A stretch of DNA of 64,000 nt from Pyrococcus furiosus DSM 3638 (GCF_000007305.1 NC_003413.1:1504141-1568140); one strand, 5' to 3'; shown: positions 16,958-29,271, counted from the first letter of the stretch. Program-made: numbers and translations. The notes: generated by a model not told the origin, from the letters alone.

Positions 16958-18082
16958 AAAGTTGGAGGATCTAACTTTTAACTTTCCTTTAGCCTTTAAT
17001 TCCAACAAAATCTCCACTATTCTCTTTCCAGCATTTCCGTCTCCAAAAGGATTCTTTGCTGAGGCCATCTTTTCATAGAATTCCTCATCTTCAAGAAGCT
17101 TTGTTACATAGTAAAGGACCCTCTCTTTTTCTAATCCAACTAAAATATTTCCTCCAGCTTTAACTGTCTCAGGCCTCTCTGTGTTGTATCTTAGTGTCAG
17201 GCAGGGGACACCTAGTATTATGGCCTCCTCCTGAATTCCTCCCGAGTCCGTCATTATTATCTTTGCATTTTTCTCGAGCTTCAAAAAATCTAGATATCCC
17301 AGGGGTTTAGTTATTATTATGTTCTCCTTGTTGAGCTTGTTGATCAACCCAAATTCTTCAAGCCTCTTTTTAGTCCTGGGATGCATTGGATAAACAACTG
17401 TAAGCGGAAGAGAAGTTAAAATATCAACTAATTTTTCAAGCTTTTCCCTGTAATCAACGTTCTCTTTTCTATGTGCAGTCACCAATATGTATTCTTTCTC
17501 TTTAAGCCCCAATTCTTTGAGAATTTTGCTTTTTCTTTCTGCAATTTCAGAATTCTGAAGAACGGCATCGACTATTGTATTTCCCACAACGTACACATTC
17601 TCAACTATTCCCTCTTTCTCAAGATTTTTCTTGGCTTCCTCTGTTGGAGCAAATAGAACTTCACTTGCATGATCAGCCAATATCCTGTTAATTTCCTCTG
17701 GCATAGTCCTATCAAAACTCCTCAATCCAGCTTCTACGTGAGCAACAGGAATTAACAGCTTCACGCTCGCCAAAGCTCCTGCCAGCACAGTGTTTGTATC
17801 ACCCTGGACTATTGAGACATCAGGCTTCTCTTCCATCAAAACTTTTTCTATTTTAATCATTGCAATTCCTGTTTGCTCGGCCTGAGTACCAGAACCCACT
17901 TCTAGGTGATAATCTATCTCTGGCAATTCTAGCTCTTCAAGAAATATTTTGCTCATCTCGTAATCATAATGTTGACCTGTGTGAATTAGCAGTGGCTCAA
18001 CGTTCTTCTCTAAAAAACCCCTTATTACGGGAGAGAGTTTTATTATCTCAGGTCTCGTACCAAAAATTATAGCTGGCCTCAT
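16940..18082 (-). CDS. wecB: UDP-N-acetylglucosamine 2-epimerase (non-hydrolysing)
   Basis: The enzyme interconverts UDP-GlcNAc and UDP-ManNAc. The 380-residue protein has the GT-B-like epimerase motifs GTRPEIIKLSPVI, HTGQHYDYEMS, VQGDTNTVLAGALAS, HVEAGLRS with PEEINR, and the C-terminal nucleotide site TDSGGIQEEA. Its start overlaps the stop of wecC by four bases, so the two form an operon making UDP-ManNAcA for surface glycans. Confidence 0.95.
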   Translation of the reverse strand: MRPAIIFGTRPEIIKLSPVIRGFLEKNVEPLLIHTGQHYDYEMSKIFLEELELPEIDYHLEVGSGTQAEQTGIAMIKIEKVLMEEKPDVSIVQGDTNTVLAGALASVKLLIPVAHVEAGLRSFDRTMPEEINRILADHASEVLFAPTEEAKKNLEKEGIVENVYVVGNTIVDAVLQNSEIAERKSKILKELGLKEKEYILVTAHRKENVDYREKLEKLVDILTSLPLTVVYPMHPRTKKRLEEFGLINKLNKENIIITKPLGYLDFLKLEKNAKIIMTDSGGIQEEAIILGVPCLTLRYNTERPETVKAGGNILVGLEKERVLYYVTKLLEDEEFYEKMASAKNPFGDGNAGKRIVEILLELKAKGKLKVRSSNFLNSLE

Positions 18083-19335
18083 ACGTCCCCTCTCCCCACT
18101 CCCTTAAATATGAAGCCTTTTGGAGGATTGCTAACTATTCCCCTTCCATCGATCAATATTTTGTGTCTCATTAACCTCCCTATTTCTTCCCAATTTAACT
18201 CCTTGAATTCTGGGTGGTCTGTAGCTATAACTACTGCATCGGCCTCCACAATTGCATCTTCTAAGCTCTTATGCGTTCCTCCCACGTATGGATCATATGT
18301 TCTAACTTCAAGGACTCTATCCCTTATAAGCTTCACAAAGGTCAATGCGGGAGAGTTCCTTATGTCATCTGTTCCTCCTTTATAAGCTAGACCTAGGACT
18401 GTCACAACTGCCTCCCTCTCCTCAACTCCCCCTTCTTCTAGGGCTTCAAAAAGCAGAGTTGCTACAAACTTTGGCATGCTTTCATTTATTTTCCTAGCCA
18501 ACCTTATTAGCCCAAATTCTTTTTTAGCGTTGGACAACAATAGGTAGGGATCCTTCGGCAAGCAGTGACCTCCAACCCCTATCCCTGGGAAGTGAATATT
18601 TACTCTTGGATGAGTATTTGCAATTCTTATTGCCTCAAAGATGTTTACACCATATTGATGAGCAAGAAGTGCAAACTCGTTTGCAAGGGCGATATTTACA
18701 TCTCTGTAAGTGTTCTCCATGAGCTTTATCATTTCGGCTGTAGTTGCATCTGTAGCATATATCTCCCCTTTCACAAAGGATTTATACAACTTCACGGCTA
18801 GTTCAGTAGCTTTTTCACTAACTCCTCCTATCACCCTAGAATTGTAAACCAGCTCATAGAATATTCTACCTGGCATTACCCTCTCTGGGGCATGGGCCAT
18901 GTAAAAGTCCACACCTTCTCTAAACCCAGTCAAACTTTCAAGAAGCTTAGCCATTTTTATTGTAGTCCCAGGGGGCACAGTGCTTTCTATAATTACTAGA
19001 GCCCCCCTATCAATTACTTCCGCAACAGATCTTATTGCGTTCTCCAAGTAAATTAAATTTGGCTTATTTCCCTCTAATGGGGTTTGGACACATATAATGA
19101 ATGCATTTGCTCCTCTAAGTTTTTCAACCTTTGTAGTTGCCTTGAGCCTTTCTTCCTTAACGACTTTATTCAGCTTTTCTTCAATACCAGGCTCAACTAT
19201 GTGAGCTTTACCCGAATTTATTCTATCAACAACATCCTTCTTTACATCAAACCCAATCACTTCATATCCCGCTTCAGCAAACATTATTGCAGTGGGAAGC
19301 CCTATGTAACCTAATCCTATAACCGCGATTTTCAT
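18079..19335 (-). CDS. wecC: UDP-N-acetyl-D-mannosaminuronate dehydrogenase
   Basis: This UDP-sugar dehydrogenase oxidises UDP-ManNAc to UDP-ManNAcA with two NAD molecules. The N-terminal Rossmann fold is IAVIGLGYIGLPTA. The middle domain has ESTVPPGTT, APERVMPG and GxVGGHCLPKDP, with Cys as the catalytic nucleophile. The C-terminal UDP-binding domain includes GLAYKGGTDDIRNSPA. I use ATG 19335 (418 residues), because the longer frame to 19383 adds 16 residues unlike the family. It precedes wecB in a two-gene operon. Confidence 0.94.
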   Translation of the reverse strand: MKIAVIGLGYIGLPTAIMFAEAGYEVIGFDVKKDVVDRINSGKAHIVEPGIEEKLNKVVKEERLKATTKVEKLRGANAFIICVQTPLEGNKPNLIYLENAIRSVAEVIDRGALVIIESTVPPGTTIKMAKLLESLTGFREGVDFYMAHAPERVMPGRIFYELVYNSRVIGGVSEKATELAVKLYKSFVKGEIYATDATTAEMIKLMENTYRDVNIALANEFALLAHQYGVNIFEAIRIANTHPRVNIHFPGIGVGGHCLPKDPYLLLSNAKKEFGLIRLARKINESMPKFVATLLFEALEEGGVEEREAVVTVLGLAYKGGTDDIRNSPALTFVKLIRDRVLEVRTYDPYVGGTHKSLEDAIVEADAVVIATDHPEFKELNWEEIGRLMRHKILIDGRGIVSNPPKGFIFKGVGRGDV

Positions 19336-19579
19336 TCTAACCCCCAGCTTATCAAATAGAACACAAAATTTAAGGATTCTCATGAAACAACAAAATTCTG
19401 ATAATATCTCTGCTTTTACAAAGTTCAGGACTTAAGTCGGAATTTTTGAAAAAATAAGAGATTAAAAGCACAAAGAAACAAAAAGAAATTATGTGAAAGC
19501 TTAAAAAATCAAGAAGGAAACATTATCATCTAAAAACCCTTTTAACGCTCTACAGCCCCATAAATTATGGTTGAGTAAA

Positions 19580-20674
19580 ATGAAGGTGTGGATAGATATA
19601 ATGAATGCCCCTCATGCTCATTTTTTCAAAGGTGTAATTAGGGAATTGGAAAAGAGAGGATTTGACGTGCTAGTCACAACTAGGGAATTTGATGGTCTAA
19701 CTCAAATACTTGACATGCTTGGGATAGAATACATAGTAATTGGAAAGCATGGAGGAGCCACACTCGAGGGAAAACTGCTAGCTAGCGCTGAAAGAGTATA
19801 CAAGCTCTCAAAGCTAATTATAGAGGAAAAACCAGATATTGCAATTTATAAGAACAATCCTGAGGCTCCTAGAATTGCATTTGGTCTTAGGATTCCCTCC
19901 ATAGGATTCGTTGATAATGAAACTGCAGTTCCTCAAAACAAGCTCATGTTCCCATTCACAACTAGACTCCTTTATCCTTCCCCAATTAGTGTCTATGATC
20001 TGCTAAAATGCGGAGCTGATTTAGATTCCCTAAGACCCGTAAATGGAATAGCCGAGATAGCTAACGTTTACGGTTTTATTCCAAGTGAAGATCCTCTAAA
20101 GGAGCTTGGCCTTAAGAAATACTCATATATAGTTATGAGACCAGAGCCAATTAAGGCTAATTACTTTAATGGGGATAAAGAGAGAAGCATTTTGGAAGAT
20201 ATAATACCTCTTCTTCCAGATATCCCAATCGTTCTCTTCCCAAGGACAGAAGAACAAGGGAGAATATTTGAAAAATTTGATAATGTGATAATTCCCTCAA
20301 AAGTTCTAGATACGCACAGCCTCCTTTACTATGCAAAGTTGATGATTGGAGCTGGAGGAACTATGAATAGAGAAGCATTGGTTTTAGGAACTCCAGCAAT
20401 TTCAACTTATCCTGGGAAGCTATTGGCAGTGACCAAGTGGCTAATTAAGAAAGGAGTACTTTTCCACTCAACAAACCCCATAGAAGTTGCAACAAAGACC
20501 TGGGAAATAATTAGGAAAAACACAACCTACAGGAGGTTCATAAGAGAAACAATGGCATCAATGGAAAACCCTGTCGATGCAATACTAGATGAGGTAGAAA
20601 AAGTTCTAGAGTCCAGCGAGCTTGGGAGTTATGAAGGCCTCTATAAAAGCAGCTATAAGGAGAAGAACTATTGA
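19580..20674 (+). CDS. DUF354 family protein, glycosyltransferase-like
   Basis: A 364-residue DUF354 protein. The fold is GT-B-like, with similarity of layout to UDP-sugar transferases: MKVWIDIMNAPHAHFFKGVI at the start, DNETAVPQNKLMFPFTTRLL in the middle and the acceptor-nucleotide region MIGAGGTMNREALVLGTPAIS. A sugar-nucleotide-dependent role fits the divergent wecC/wecB neighbours, but the substrate is unknown. ATG 19580 is preferred over an in-frame TTG nine bases upstream. The 3' end overlaps the convergent SpoIIM-like gene by 69 bases, which is unusually long here. Confidence 0.8.
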   Translation: MKVWIDIMNAPHAHFFKGVIRELEKRGFDVLVTTREFDGLTQILDMLGIEYIVIGKHGGATLEGKLLASAERVYKLSKLIIEEKPDIAIYKNNPEAPRIAFGLRIPSIGFVDNETAVPQNKLMFPFTTRLLYPSPISVYDLLKCGADLDSLRPVNGIAEIANVYGFIPSEDPLKELGLKKYSYIVMRPEPIKANYFNGDKERSILEDIIPLLPDIPIVLFPRTEEQGRIFEKFDNVIIPSKVLDTHSLLYYAKLMIGAGGTMNREALVLGTPAISTYPGKLLAVTKWLIKKGVLFHSTNPIEVATKTWEIIRKNTTYRRFIRETMASMENPVDAILDEVEKVLESSELGSYEGLYKSSYKEKNY

Positions 20675-21163
20675 GATTCCCAGGATCCGTAGCATTTTTT
20701 TAAATCCTATTTGAACTCTTGCCCCGAAGCTACCCTTTCCGTGTAGAATTTCTGAAAACCAGAGAATACCCGCTGTTCCAGCCAAAGCTAGGGCAGGAAT
20801 TTCTATTATCCCGTGAGGAACTATCGAAAGCAAAACCTTTGTTATTGGGAGTGAACGAGATACATGGACAACTACAACCCCAACTACTAAACCATTAAAG
20901 AACATTATCAGAAGTGGCACTATACCAAATGCTATTCCCAGAAGTGCAGAAAGAATAGCCACTCTGGTGTTGTTTAGGAATATAAACACAAACATCTTGA
21001 ATGGAGAGTTTAATAGGAAGTTATTTCCCCCACCCAAAATCTCTTTAATTCCTCTAACAGCTTCCTCACTTACCTTTGGATTGTAGTAGCCAATGAGTGC
21101 CCCAACAAAGGTTCCAAATAGAAATACAGAAATTAGAATTACAAAGACTTTTTTAACATTCAT
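20606..21163 (-). CDS. SpoIIM/DUF95 family membrane protein
   Basis: A 185-residue integral membrane protein with about five helices. The DUF95 signature is the run ILxNNTRVAILSALLGIAFG, followed by PLLIMFFNGLVVGVV and PHGIIEIPALALAGTAG. Archaeal members have no defined function; the bacterial relative acts in sporulation engulfment. Its ATG overlaps the stop codon of the preceding LplA-C-like gene (ATGA), so the two are translated together. Confidence 0.85.
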   Translation of the reverse strand: MNVKKVFVILISVFLFGTFVGALIGYYNPKVSEEAVRGIKEILGGGNNFLLNSPFKMFVFIFLNNTRVAILSALLGIAFGIVPLLIMFFNGLVVGVVVVHVSRSLPITKVLLSIVPHGIIEIPALALAGTAGILWFSEILHGKGSFGARVQIGFKKMLRILGISIVLLLIAAFIEAFITPKLAGL

Positions 21164-21441
21164 TTTTTGCCCTCCAATGCCTTTTTAAGGGCCAGCTTAA
21201 AATCCTCTACATTTACATAGGGAGTTTCAACATCATGCCTTCTAGAGAAGAAGTCCTCAATAATTCCTTCAAGCTCAGACACAGGCCTGCCTTCCATCTC
21301 CTTTTCCAACTGAAAAATAGCTTCTTCAGGATATACGAAGAAGTCACCAGTTATTAGAACTTTCCTCGCAATTCCATCCTCTTCCTCTATCTCTATTCTT
21401 ATCAATCCTTTCTTTGCCTTATGCTCCCCAATGAGTTTCAT
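21160..21441 (-). CDS. Lipoate-protein ligase C-terminal domain-like protein
   Basis: A 93-residue protein resembling the accessory C-terminal domain of lipoate-protein ligase A, which in archaea is often a separate subunit (LplB/CTD). Visible segments are GEHKAKKGLIRIEIEEEDG, VLITGDFFVYPEEAIFQLE and EMEGRPVSELEGIIEDFF. The catalytic LplA-N partner is not in this window. ATG 21441 follows GGGAGG at good spacing; the longer frame adds nine residues. It forms a two-gene unit with the SpoIIM-like gene. Confidence 0.75.
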   Translation of the reverse strand: MKLIGEHKAKKGLIRIEIEEEDGIARKVLITGDFFVYPEEAIFQLEKEMEGRPVSELEGIIEDFFSRRHDVETPYVNVEDFKLALKKALEGKK

Positions 21442-21521
21442 ATATCCTCCCCTCCCAATTCTATGCACTCACGCTTATTAAACTTTTTTGCTACTAGGAG
21501 AGGTACTATGAATGAACTTAA

Positions 21522-24045
<2,524 letters not shown>

Positions 24046-24049
<4 letters not shown>

Positions 24050-25050
24050 TTAATTACCTCCTCAATTTTTAACCCTTCTCTGCTGATTTCAGTTATCATA
24101 GGAGTTCCCCCTGCAATTCTTATAGCTGTAGCAACTTCTCTCTGCTTGTTCGGTGCCAAGGCATACATACAACCTCCTCCCCCAGCCCCAGTTATCTTAG
24201 CTCCTAGGGCTCCCGCAACCCTAGCCGCGTACACTAGTTCACTCAACTTTTTAGTTGAAACACCCAAAGCATCTAAAAGACCGTGATTAATGTTCATCAA
24301 AACCCCAAGCCTTTCAAATTTTTCCTCCTTATCAACATTTGAAAGTATTACATCCTTGGCTTTCTCGACAACTTTTCCCATAGCCTCTAATATGGGAACA
24401 ATCAACTCGGGCATCTCCTCATATCTTTTCCTAACCATTGCAACTAACTCCTTAGTTGGACCTGAGGAGCCCGTGTATCCAACAACTATTGGAAGCTCCA
24501 TGAAGGGAAGGTGTTCAAATTTACCCTTTTCATAGAATATAAACCCCCCTATTGCAGAGACCGTTGGGTCTATACCACTTGACGCACCTTGAACAAGTAA
24601 TTCAGTCTTGTGACCCATCTTAGCTATTTCCTCCTTACTTAGCTCAAGTCCTAGTAACTTTGATACAGCCCCAATTGTGGCTACTGCCACGGCAGCAGAA
24701 GAGCCCAATCCAGCACCAACTGGAATTTGAGAAGTTATGCTAACCTTAATACCAACATTTTTCTTATCTGCCTCCTCTAAAACTAAATTTATTGCCTCTC
24801 TAACATAGCTCAAAACTTCAGCTGCTTTTCCATAATCTGTCTCGAAATATATCTCATTTTCAGAAAATGAAACCGTAAGTCCAGGAACTTTAATGTCATG
24901 AGCTTCAATTCTTATTTTTTTCTCCCGAATTAGCTCAGCCTCCACAAAAGTTCGTAAATCAATGGCAGCAGCTATCGCTGGCTTTCCGTAAACTACGCTA
25001 TGCTCTCCAAAAAGAATAACTTTTGCGGGAGCTGAGGCTATAACTTTCAT
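24046..25050 (-). CDS. mvk: Mevalonate kinase
   Basis: The enzyme phosphorylates mevalonate to mevalonate 5-phosphate for isoprenoid lipid synthesis. It is a GHMP kinase of 334 residues with [19 protein letters not shown] at the N terminus, the ATP loop [15 protein letters not shown], and the third motif [14 protein letters not shown]. Coupled downstream to isopentenyl phosphate kinase and ten bases after the MEMO gene, it forms the tail of the ribosomal-protein array. Confidence 0.95.
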
Positions 25051-25060
25051 CTTAACCCCC

Positions 25061-25939
25061 TCAAGCCTTCCTCATTACTATGCTAGCGTATCCCACTATT
25101 GCATCTGTGCTCCGACTAACTTCAAAGCTCGTAGTGTAGTGAAGAAGCTCTGCTTCAATTGCCCCAGCAAGCTTAGAGTAGACTATTCCAACTCCTACTC
25201 CACCTGGGCCGCACATGGTATGATTCATAGCATTTATTTCCTCAAACATTCCCTCTACATCAAAGTCAAGTATCCTTCTAATTACTCTCATATCCCACTC
25301 CTTTACTAGGTTGGGTAATTCATCAGCTCTAGCCCTGAACGGAACGTAGCCATAAAATTCTCCATAGTGCATAAAGTCAGTGCTTGCTATAACCACAATA
25401 TCTCTTCCAAGCTCCTGGGAAGCCTCGTAAATTGCTTTTCCTAGTGCATAAGATACTTCTTCATCTTGTATTCCTAGGGTTATTGGAACTATCTTAACAT
25501 CTTTTCCGGAAAGTTCTGCCAAATACTGTATAAATGGAAGTTGGACTTCTATGGAGTGCTCGTATTTGTGAGCTAAGTCATCTAAATCTGCTATCTCGGA
25601 AAGTTCAGTGATTCTCCTTGCCAGCTTTTCATCAACCTTTATTCTCCCTAGCGGAGTTTCCCACTCACCTTTTGGATAGACAGCGATGGGCGAACCAAGT
25701 CCAGTATGATTTGGGCCAAGTATCACAAAGACCTCTGGAAGACCATCCTCATATATGGCCTTGTATGTTCTAGAAGCGGTGTAGCCTGAGAATATGTAGC
25801 CCGCATGAGGAGCAACACCTGCGGTGATTCTCCTTGAGTTTCCTTCCTCCCCTAAATCAGTGAAGAACCTTTTGAGCATTTCCACAAGCTCTGCATCATC
25901 TGGATAAAACTGCCCTGCAACAACAGCACGCCTTATCAT
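25061..25939 (-). CDS. MEMO1 family protein
   Basis: A 292-residue homologue of eukaryotic MEMO1 that shares the fold of class III extradiol dioxygenases. Visible blocks are [47 protein letters not shown]-like [18 protein letters not shown] and CGPGGVGVG. Histidines matching metal ligands in the dioxygenases are present. In archaea the gene often sits beside AMMECR1 or radical SAM partners; here it lies between a threonine-synthase paralogue and mevalonate kinase. ATG 25939 follows GGTGA at five bases. Confidence 0.9.
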   Translation of the reverse strand: MIRRAVVAGQFYPDDAELVEMLKRFFTDLGEEGNSRRITAGVAPHAGYIFSGYTASRTYKAIYEDGLPEVFVILGPNHTGLGSPIAVYPKGEWETPLGRIKVDEKLARRITELSEIADLDDLAHKYEHSIEVQLPFIQYLAELSGKDVKIVPITLGIQDEEVSYALGKAIYEASQELGRDIVVIASTDFMHYGEFYGYVPFRARADELPNLVKEWDMRVIRRILDFDVEGMFEEINAMNHTMCGPGGVGVGIVYSKLAGAIEAELLHYTTSFEVSRSTDAIVGYASIVMRKA

Positions 25940-25986
25940 CTTTCTCACCAAAAAATATTGTTATGCGAGATATTTTAACGATTTCT

Positions 25987-27024
25987 TCAGAAGGAACTGT
26001 GAAGTTTAAGACCACTTCCGGTAAGTGGGACTACGAAGGATTTTCCCTCATCTTCAAAAAATTTAAGGGCCGCGTATGCTACCGCTGACGTAGGTTCAAC
26101 GATAAATCCCATTCTATAGAGCTCAGTAAGAGCTTGCCTAGTCACCCTTTCCCCAATACTTATGCACGACCCATTTGACTCTTTAATAATCCGAAACATC
26201 TCCTCTTTCCTGGGTGGATTAGGTATAGCTATTCCATCAGCCAAGACGTTTGCCTCACTATTACTCCTTTTACACAAACTTTCAAATCCTTTAGCTTGAA
26301 CAGCTATCATTTTGGGGAGCCTAGATATCTCCCCCATTTCAAACAACTCCTTAAATCCCTTCCATATTCCTATGAAGAGCGTTCCACTTCCTGTTGGAAC
26401 TACAACATATTCAGGCACTCCCACCTGCTCATAGATTTCATATGCCACTGTTTTTGTCCCCTCGAGAAAATATGGATTCAACCAGTGGGAGAGATAAGGA
26501 ATGTTGTTTTCCCTTGAGTACTTAACGGCTTCTTCATGAACTTTCATTCTATCTCCTTCAACTATATGAAGCTCTGCTCCAAATGAAGATAACAAAGAGA
26601 GTTTTTCCTTTCTAGTATTAGATGAGACAAAAATGTGAGTTCTAATGTTGGAGAACGCTGAGTATACTGCCATGCTAATAGCAGCATTCCCAGAACTATC
26701 TATCACAATCTCCTTAATTTTTAACTCTTTAAGTTTTGCAACAGTTACATAAGTTCCTCTGTCCTTAAAAGACCCCGTGGGATGAAGATACTCCAACTTA
26801 AATATGACATTTTTAACTTTACTAACAGGTGTTACAGGAGGATGGAGATAGGGGAGAAATCTCTCATTGACAGGCAGATAGGGCAAATATCTTCTCATGT
26901 CAAAATATCTTCTCTGTGGAGCAAAGGATGAATACTTTCTTTCAACCAACAGAGTTCCTTCACACTCGCACTGAATTCTCAAATCTTCTTCATAAACTCT
27001 ATTGCATTTTGTACATCTCAACAA
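25987..27024 (-). CDS. Threonine synthase-like PLP-dependent enzyme
   Basis: A fold-type II PLP enzyme of 345 residues. An N-terminal zinc-ribbon-like pair (CTKCNR and CECEG) precedes the catalytic domain. The PLP lysine is Lys87 in TGSFKDRG. The phosphate-binding loop is GSGTLFIG and the substrate loop DSSGNAAIS. The family includes threonine synthase and cysteate synthase; this ribosomal-operon version is probably a paralogue and its substrate is not certain. The likely start is TTG 27024, five bases after GGTGGAT. Confidence 0.8.
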   Translation of the reverse strand: MLRCTKCNRVYEEDLRIQCECEGTLLVERKYSSFAPQRRYFDMRRYLPYLPVNERFLPYLHPPVTPVSKVKNVIFKLEYLHPTGSFKDRGTYVTVAKLKELKIKEIVIDSSGNAAISMAVYSAFSNIRTHIFVSSNTRKEKLSLLSSFGAELHIVEGDRMKVHEEAVKYSRENNIPYLSHWLNPYFLEGTKTVAYEIYEQVGVPEYVVVPTGSGTLFIGIWKGFKELFEMGEISRLPKMIAVQAKGFESLCKRSNSEANVLADGIAIPNPPRKEEMFRIIKESNGSCISIGERVTRQALTELYRMGFIVEPTSAVAYAALKFFEDEGKSFVVPLTGSGLKLHSSF

Positions 27025-27065
27025 TTAAATCCACCAAGAAACAAAAGTAAAGAAAAAATAAAAAT

Positions 27066-27674
27066 TTACCTTCTCACGATCTTCATCTCGAATTCTTCAA
27101 CGGGTATCTTGAAGTCTTCCCTGCTCTGTATCTCTCCTCTGTTGTAGAGAATTTCTCTTGCGAGTATCCAATAAATTAAGGCCAAAGCTTTTCTTCCCTT
27201 GTTATTTGTAGGAATTGCAAGGTCAACATAGCTTAATAGATTTTCAGTATCTACTAGAGCCACTATTGGGATACCAATTTCAACGGCTTCTCTCATAGCT
27301 TGGTGATCAGCTCTTGGGTCTGTAACAATTAGAACATCTGGCTCAAAGAAGTTTTTAACTGCTGGGTTGGTCATCGTTCCTGGAAGAAATCTTCCTGGAA
27401 TCGCTCTAGCTCCGGTAACTTCACCAAACTTCTTGACTGGTTTTTGGCCATAGAGTCTAACACTCACTGCAAGTATGCTCTGAGGCTCAAATTTTGCTAG
27501 GAACTTTCCAGCAACCTTTAGCCTTTCATCAGTCTTCCTGACGTCTAAAACGTATAGTCCATCTTGCCTTACCCTGTAGATAAACTTCTTCATGTCTTTG
27601 GTTTTTTGCTGTGTTCCTATGTGCACTCCAGCAGCCAAATACTGGTCGAGTGGAACTAGATACTCATCAGCCAT
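27066..27674 (-). CDS. rps2: 30S ribosomal protein S2
   Basis: A small-subunit protein of 202 residues, with [20 protein letters not shown] at the N terminus and the conserved [22 protein letters not shown] and [16 protein letters not shown]. It binds the neck region of 16S rRNA. It lies 13 bases downstream of the enolase-like gene, a gene order (RNA polymerase small subunits, enolase, S2) widely kept in archaea. Confidence 0.97.
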
Positions 27675-27687
27675 TTCTCAACACCCC

Positions 27688-28707
27688 CTATTCTTCAAAC
27701 GTTATTATCCTACCTCTTTCACCCAACTCTTCAGCAATTCTATTCAATTCATTTATTTTTTCAACAGAGTTCATGTGGATCAGCATGGCAGGACATCTCA
27801 AACCCAGGGCAAGGTGTGGTAGAGTTTCATCTGCAGGCTCATATTTACTTTCGGACAAAATTGGGGTTATTTTTTCTGCTTTCACATCATTCACGAAGTT
27901 GTATAGATCAGTGAGCGTTCCCAGGTTTATAGGTTTTATTGATAATGCGTTATAGTACTTCCTGTCGAGTATGTTATACTTCCTGTACAGGTACTCCCCG
28001 TCTATAAATACCCCATGGGTGCCAGCTATCAGCTCTAGAAATAGCTCTGGAGTTCCAATGGGCTTTATGTAAGCAATATTGTAGTCCTCAACAATTTCTA
28101 GAACCTTTTCGGTTTCCAGCTCTTTTCTCATTGTAATACCAAGGCTAACCTCCAAACCTAATTCCAAACCAACTTGCTCGGAAGCCTTTGATAGCTCTTC
28201 TAAGGAGAGGGAAAAATCTAGTAGGCGAACAACGGCATCTATGATATCAGTGACTTCCAGGAGGTCTCTCACTATCACGTGATATTCAAAATTTTCATCA
28301 GCTCCAAATGTAACTACTGGCACTGGGAGTTCGGTTGTGAATGTACCTCCTATATAAGAGTACAAGGAGATATTCCTAGAATTCGCGGCAGCCTTTGCCA
28401 CAGCTACGGAAACTGCCAGTGCTGTATTTGCTCCTATATGGCTAAAGTTATCAGTACCATCAATTTCCCAAAGGTAGCTATCAATAAGCTCTTGATCAAT
28501 TGCATCAAACCCTATCAACTCTGGGCCAATTATTTCATCAACTTCACTGACAGCTCTCCTTGCCTCAGCTATATAGAGGGCAGGATTTTCATCAATGGGA
28601 GCAGCGAACCTACCAAAACTTTCATCAGTAACAACGTCAACTTCTACAGAGTATTGTCCTCCCCTTAAAACGACAATTCTCCCAATTATATCTTGAATAA
28701 TGCTCAT
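27688..28707 (-). CDS. Enolase-like protein, probably not a glycolytic enolase
   Basis: A 339-residue homologue of enolase, about 90 residues shorter than true enolases (about 430). Weak versions of enolase blocks remain: IIGRIVVLRGG for the start, EIDGTDNFSHIGANTALAVS for LDGTxNKxxLGANAILGVS, and SIKPINLGTLTD for KxNQIGT. The catalytic segments with the metal-binding Asp/Glu, the SHRSGET loop and the general-base lysine region are missing or changed. It sits between rpoK and rps2, the position of genuine enolase in other archaea. It may be a degenerate paralogue with a structural role. Confidence 0.85.
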   Translation of the reverse strand: MSIIQDIIGRIVVLRGGQYSVEVDVVTDESFGRFAAPIDENPALYIAEARRAVSEVDEIIGPELIGFDAIDQELIDSYLWEIDGTDNFSHIGANTALAVSVAVAKAAANSRNISLYSYIGGTFTTELPVPVVTFGADENFEYHVIVRDLLEVTDIIDAVVRLLDFSLSLEELSKASEQVGLELGLEVSLGITMRKELETEKVLEIVEDYNIAYIKPIGTPELFLELIAGTHGVFIDGEYLYRKYNILDRKYYNALSIKPINLGTLTDLYNFVNDVKAEKITPILSESKYEPADETLPHLALGLRCPAMLIHMNSVEKINELNRIAEELGERGRIITFEE

Positions 28708-28713
28708 CTTCCA

Positions 28714-28887
28714 TCAGCTCGGTCTGATTACTGTTATTGGGATTACACCCTTTTCAAACTCCAAGATAGCTGCTTCAAGCGGTGTTATTCCCGGAGGCAC
28801 GTCTATGAGGACGGGTGCTCCCATGGAAATTTGAAGGGCTCTTGCTCCTATAATCCTAGCTTTCTCAAACCTCGTATACTTGAACAT
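28714..28887 (-). CDS. rpoK: DNA-directed RNA polymerase subunit K
   Basis: A 57-residue RpoK, homologue of eukaryotic Rpb6 and bacterial omega, which helps assemble the clamp. The frame begins [20 protein letters not shown], followed by SMGAP and [20 protein letters not shown], and ends PITVIRPS. The signature [15 protein letters not shown] is the Rpb6 core. AAGGTGA lies upstream of ATG 28887 at standard spacing. It lies between tRNA-Pro and the enolase-like gene. Confidence 0.95.
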
Positions 28888-28911
28888 GTACTCATCACCT
28901 TTGCGATATTT

Positions 28912-28988
28912 TGGTGGGGCCGCCGGGATTTGAACCCGGGTCTCCGGCGCCCCAGGCCGGGAGGATAGCCAAGCTACCCCACGGCCCC
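28912..28988 (-). tRNA. tRNA-Pro (anticodon GGG)
   Basis: The minus strand folds as a cloverleaf: acceptor GGGGCCG pairs with CGGCCCC, the T arm contains GGTTCAAATCC and the anticodon stem is CCGGC/GCCGG around loop CTGGGGC, giving anticodon GGG. The 3' CCA is encoded (28914-28912). The gene lies between rpoN and rpoK in the ribosomal-protein array. Confidence 0.95.
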
Positions 28989-29014
28989 ACTTAAATAAAG
29001 AAAGGGTGGTTTTT

Positions 29015-29212
29015 TCAATACACTCTGTAATGCATTATGTCATCAATTAGCTCTACATGACTTAGGAGCATTCTCCTACAGCAGTACCTTTCTAAACCCA
29101 AATCGTCAAGGACCTTTTCGGGATCTTCCCCAGCTTCTACCCTTCTTTTAAACTCATAGTATTTATCTCCAATCACCTTACCACATGTGAAACATCTAAC
29201 AGGTACAATCAC
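29015..29212 (-). CDS. rpoN: DNA-directed RNA polymerase subunit N
   Basis: RpoN is the homologue of eukaryotic Rpb10, a small zinc protein that joins RpoD/RpoL to the large subunits. The 65 residues start [20 protein letters not shown] if GTG 29212 is used. Zinc ligands are CxxC near the N terminus and the CC pair in [11 protein letters not shown]. An in-frame ATG at 29227 would add five residues, but the family starts at MIxPVRC. Confidence 0.95.
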
Positions 29213-29271
29213 GGGACTTGCCCCCATCCGTTTTCGATAATAAAAGAGTTTTTAAAATTAACGGAAAGAGT

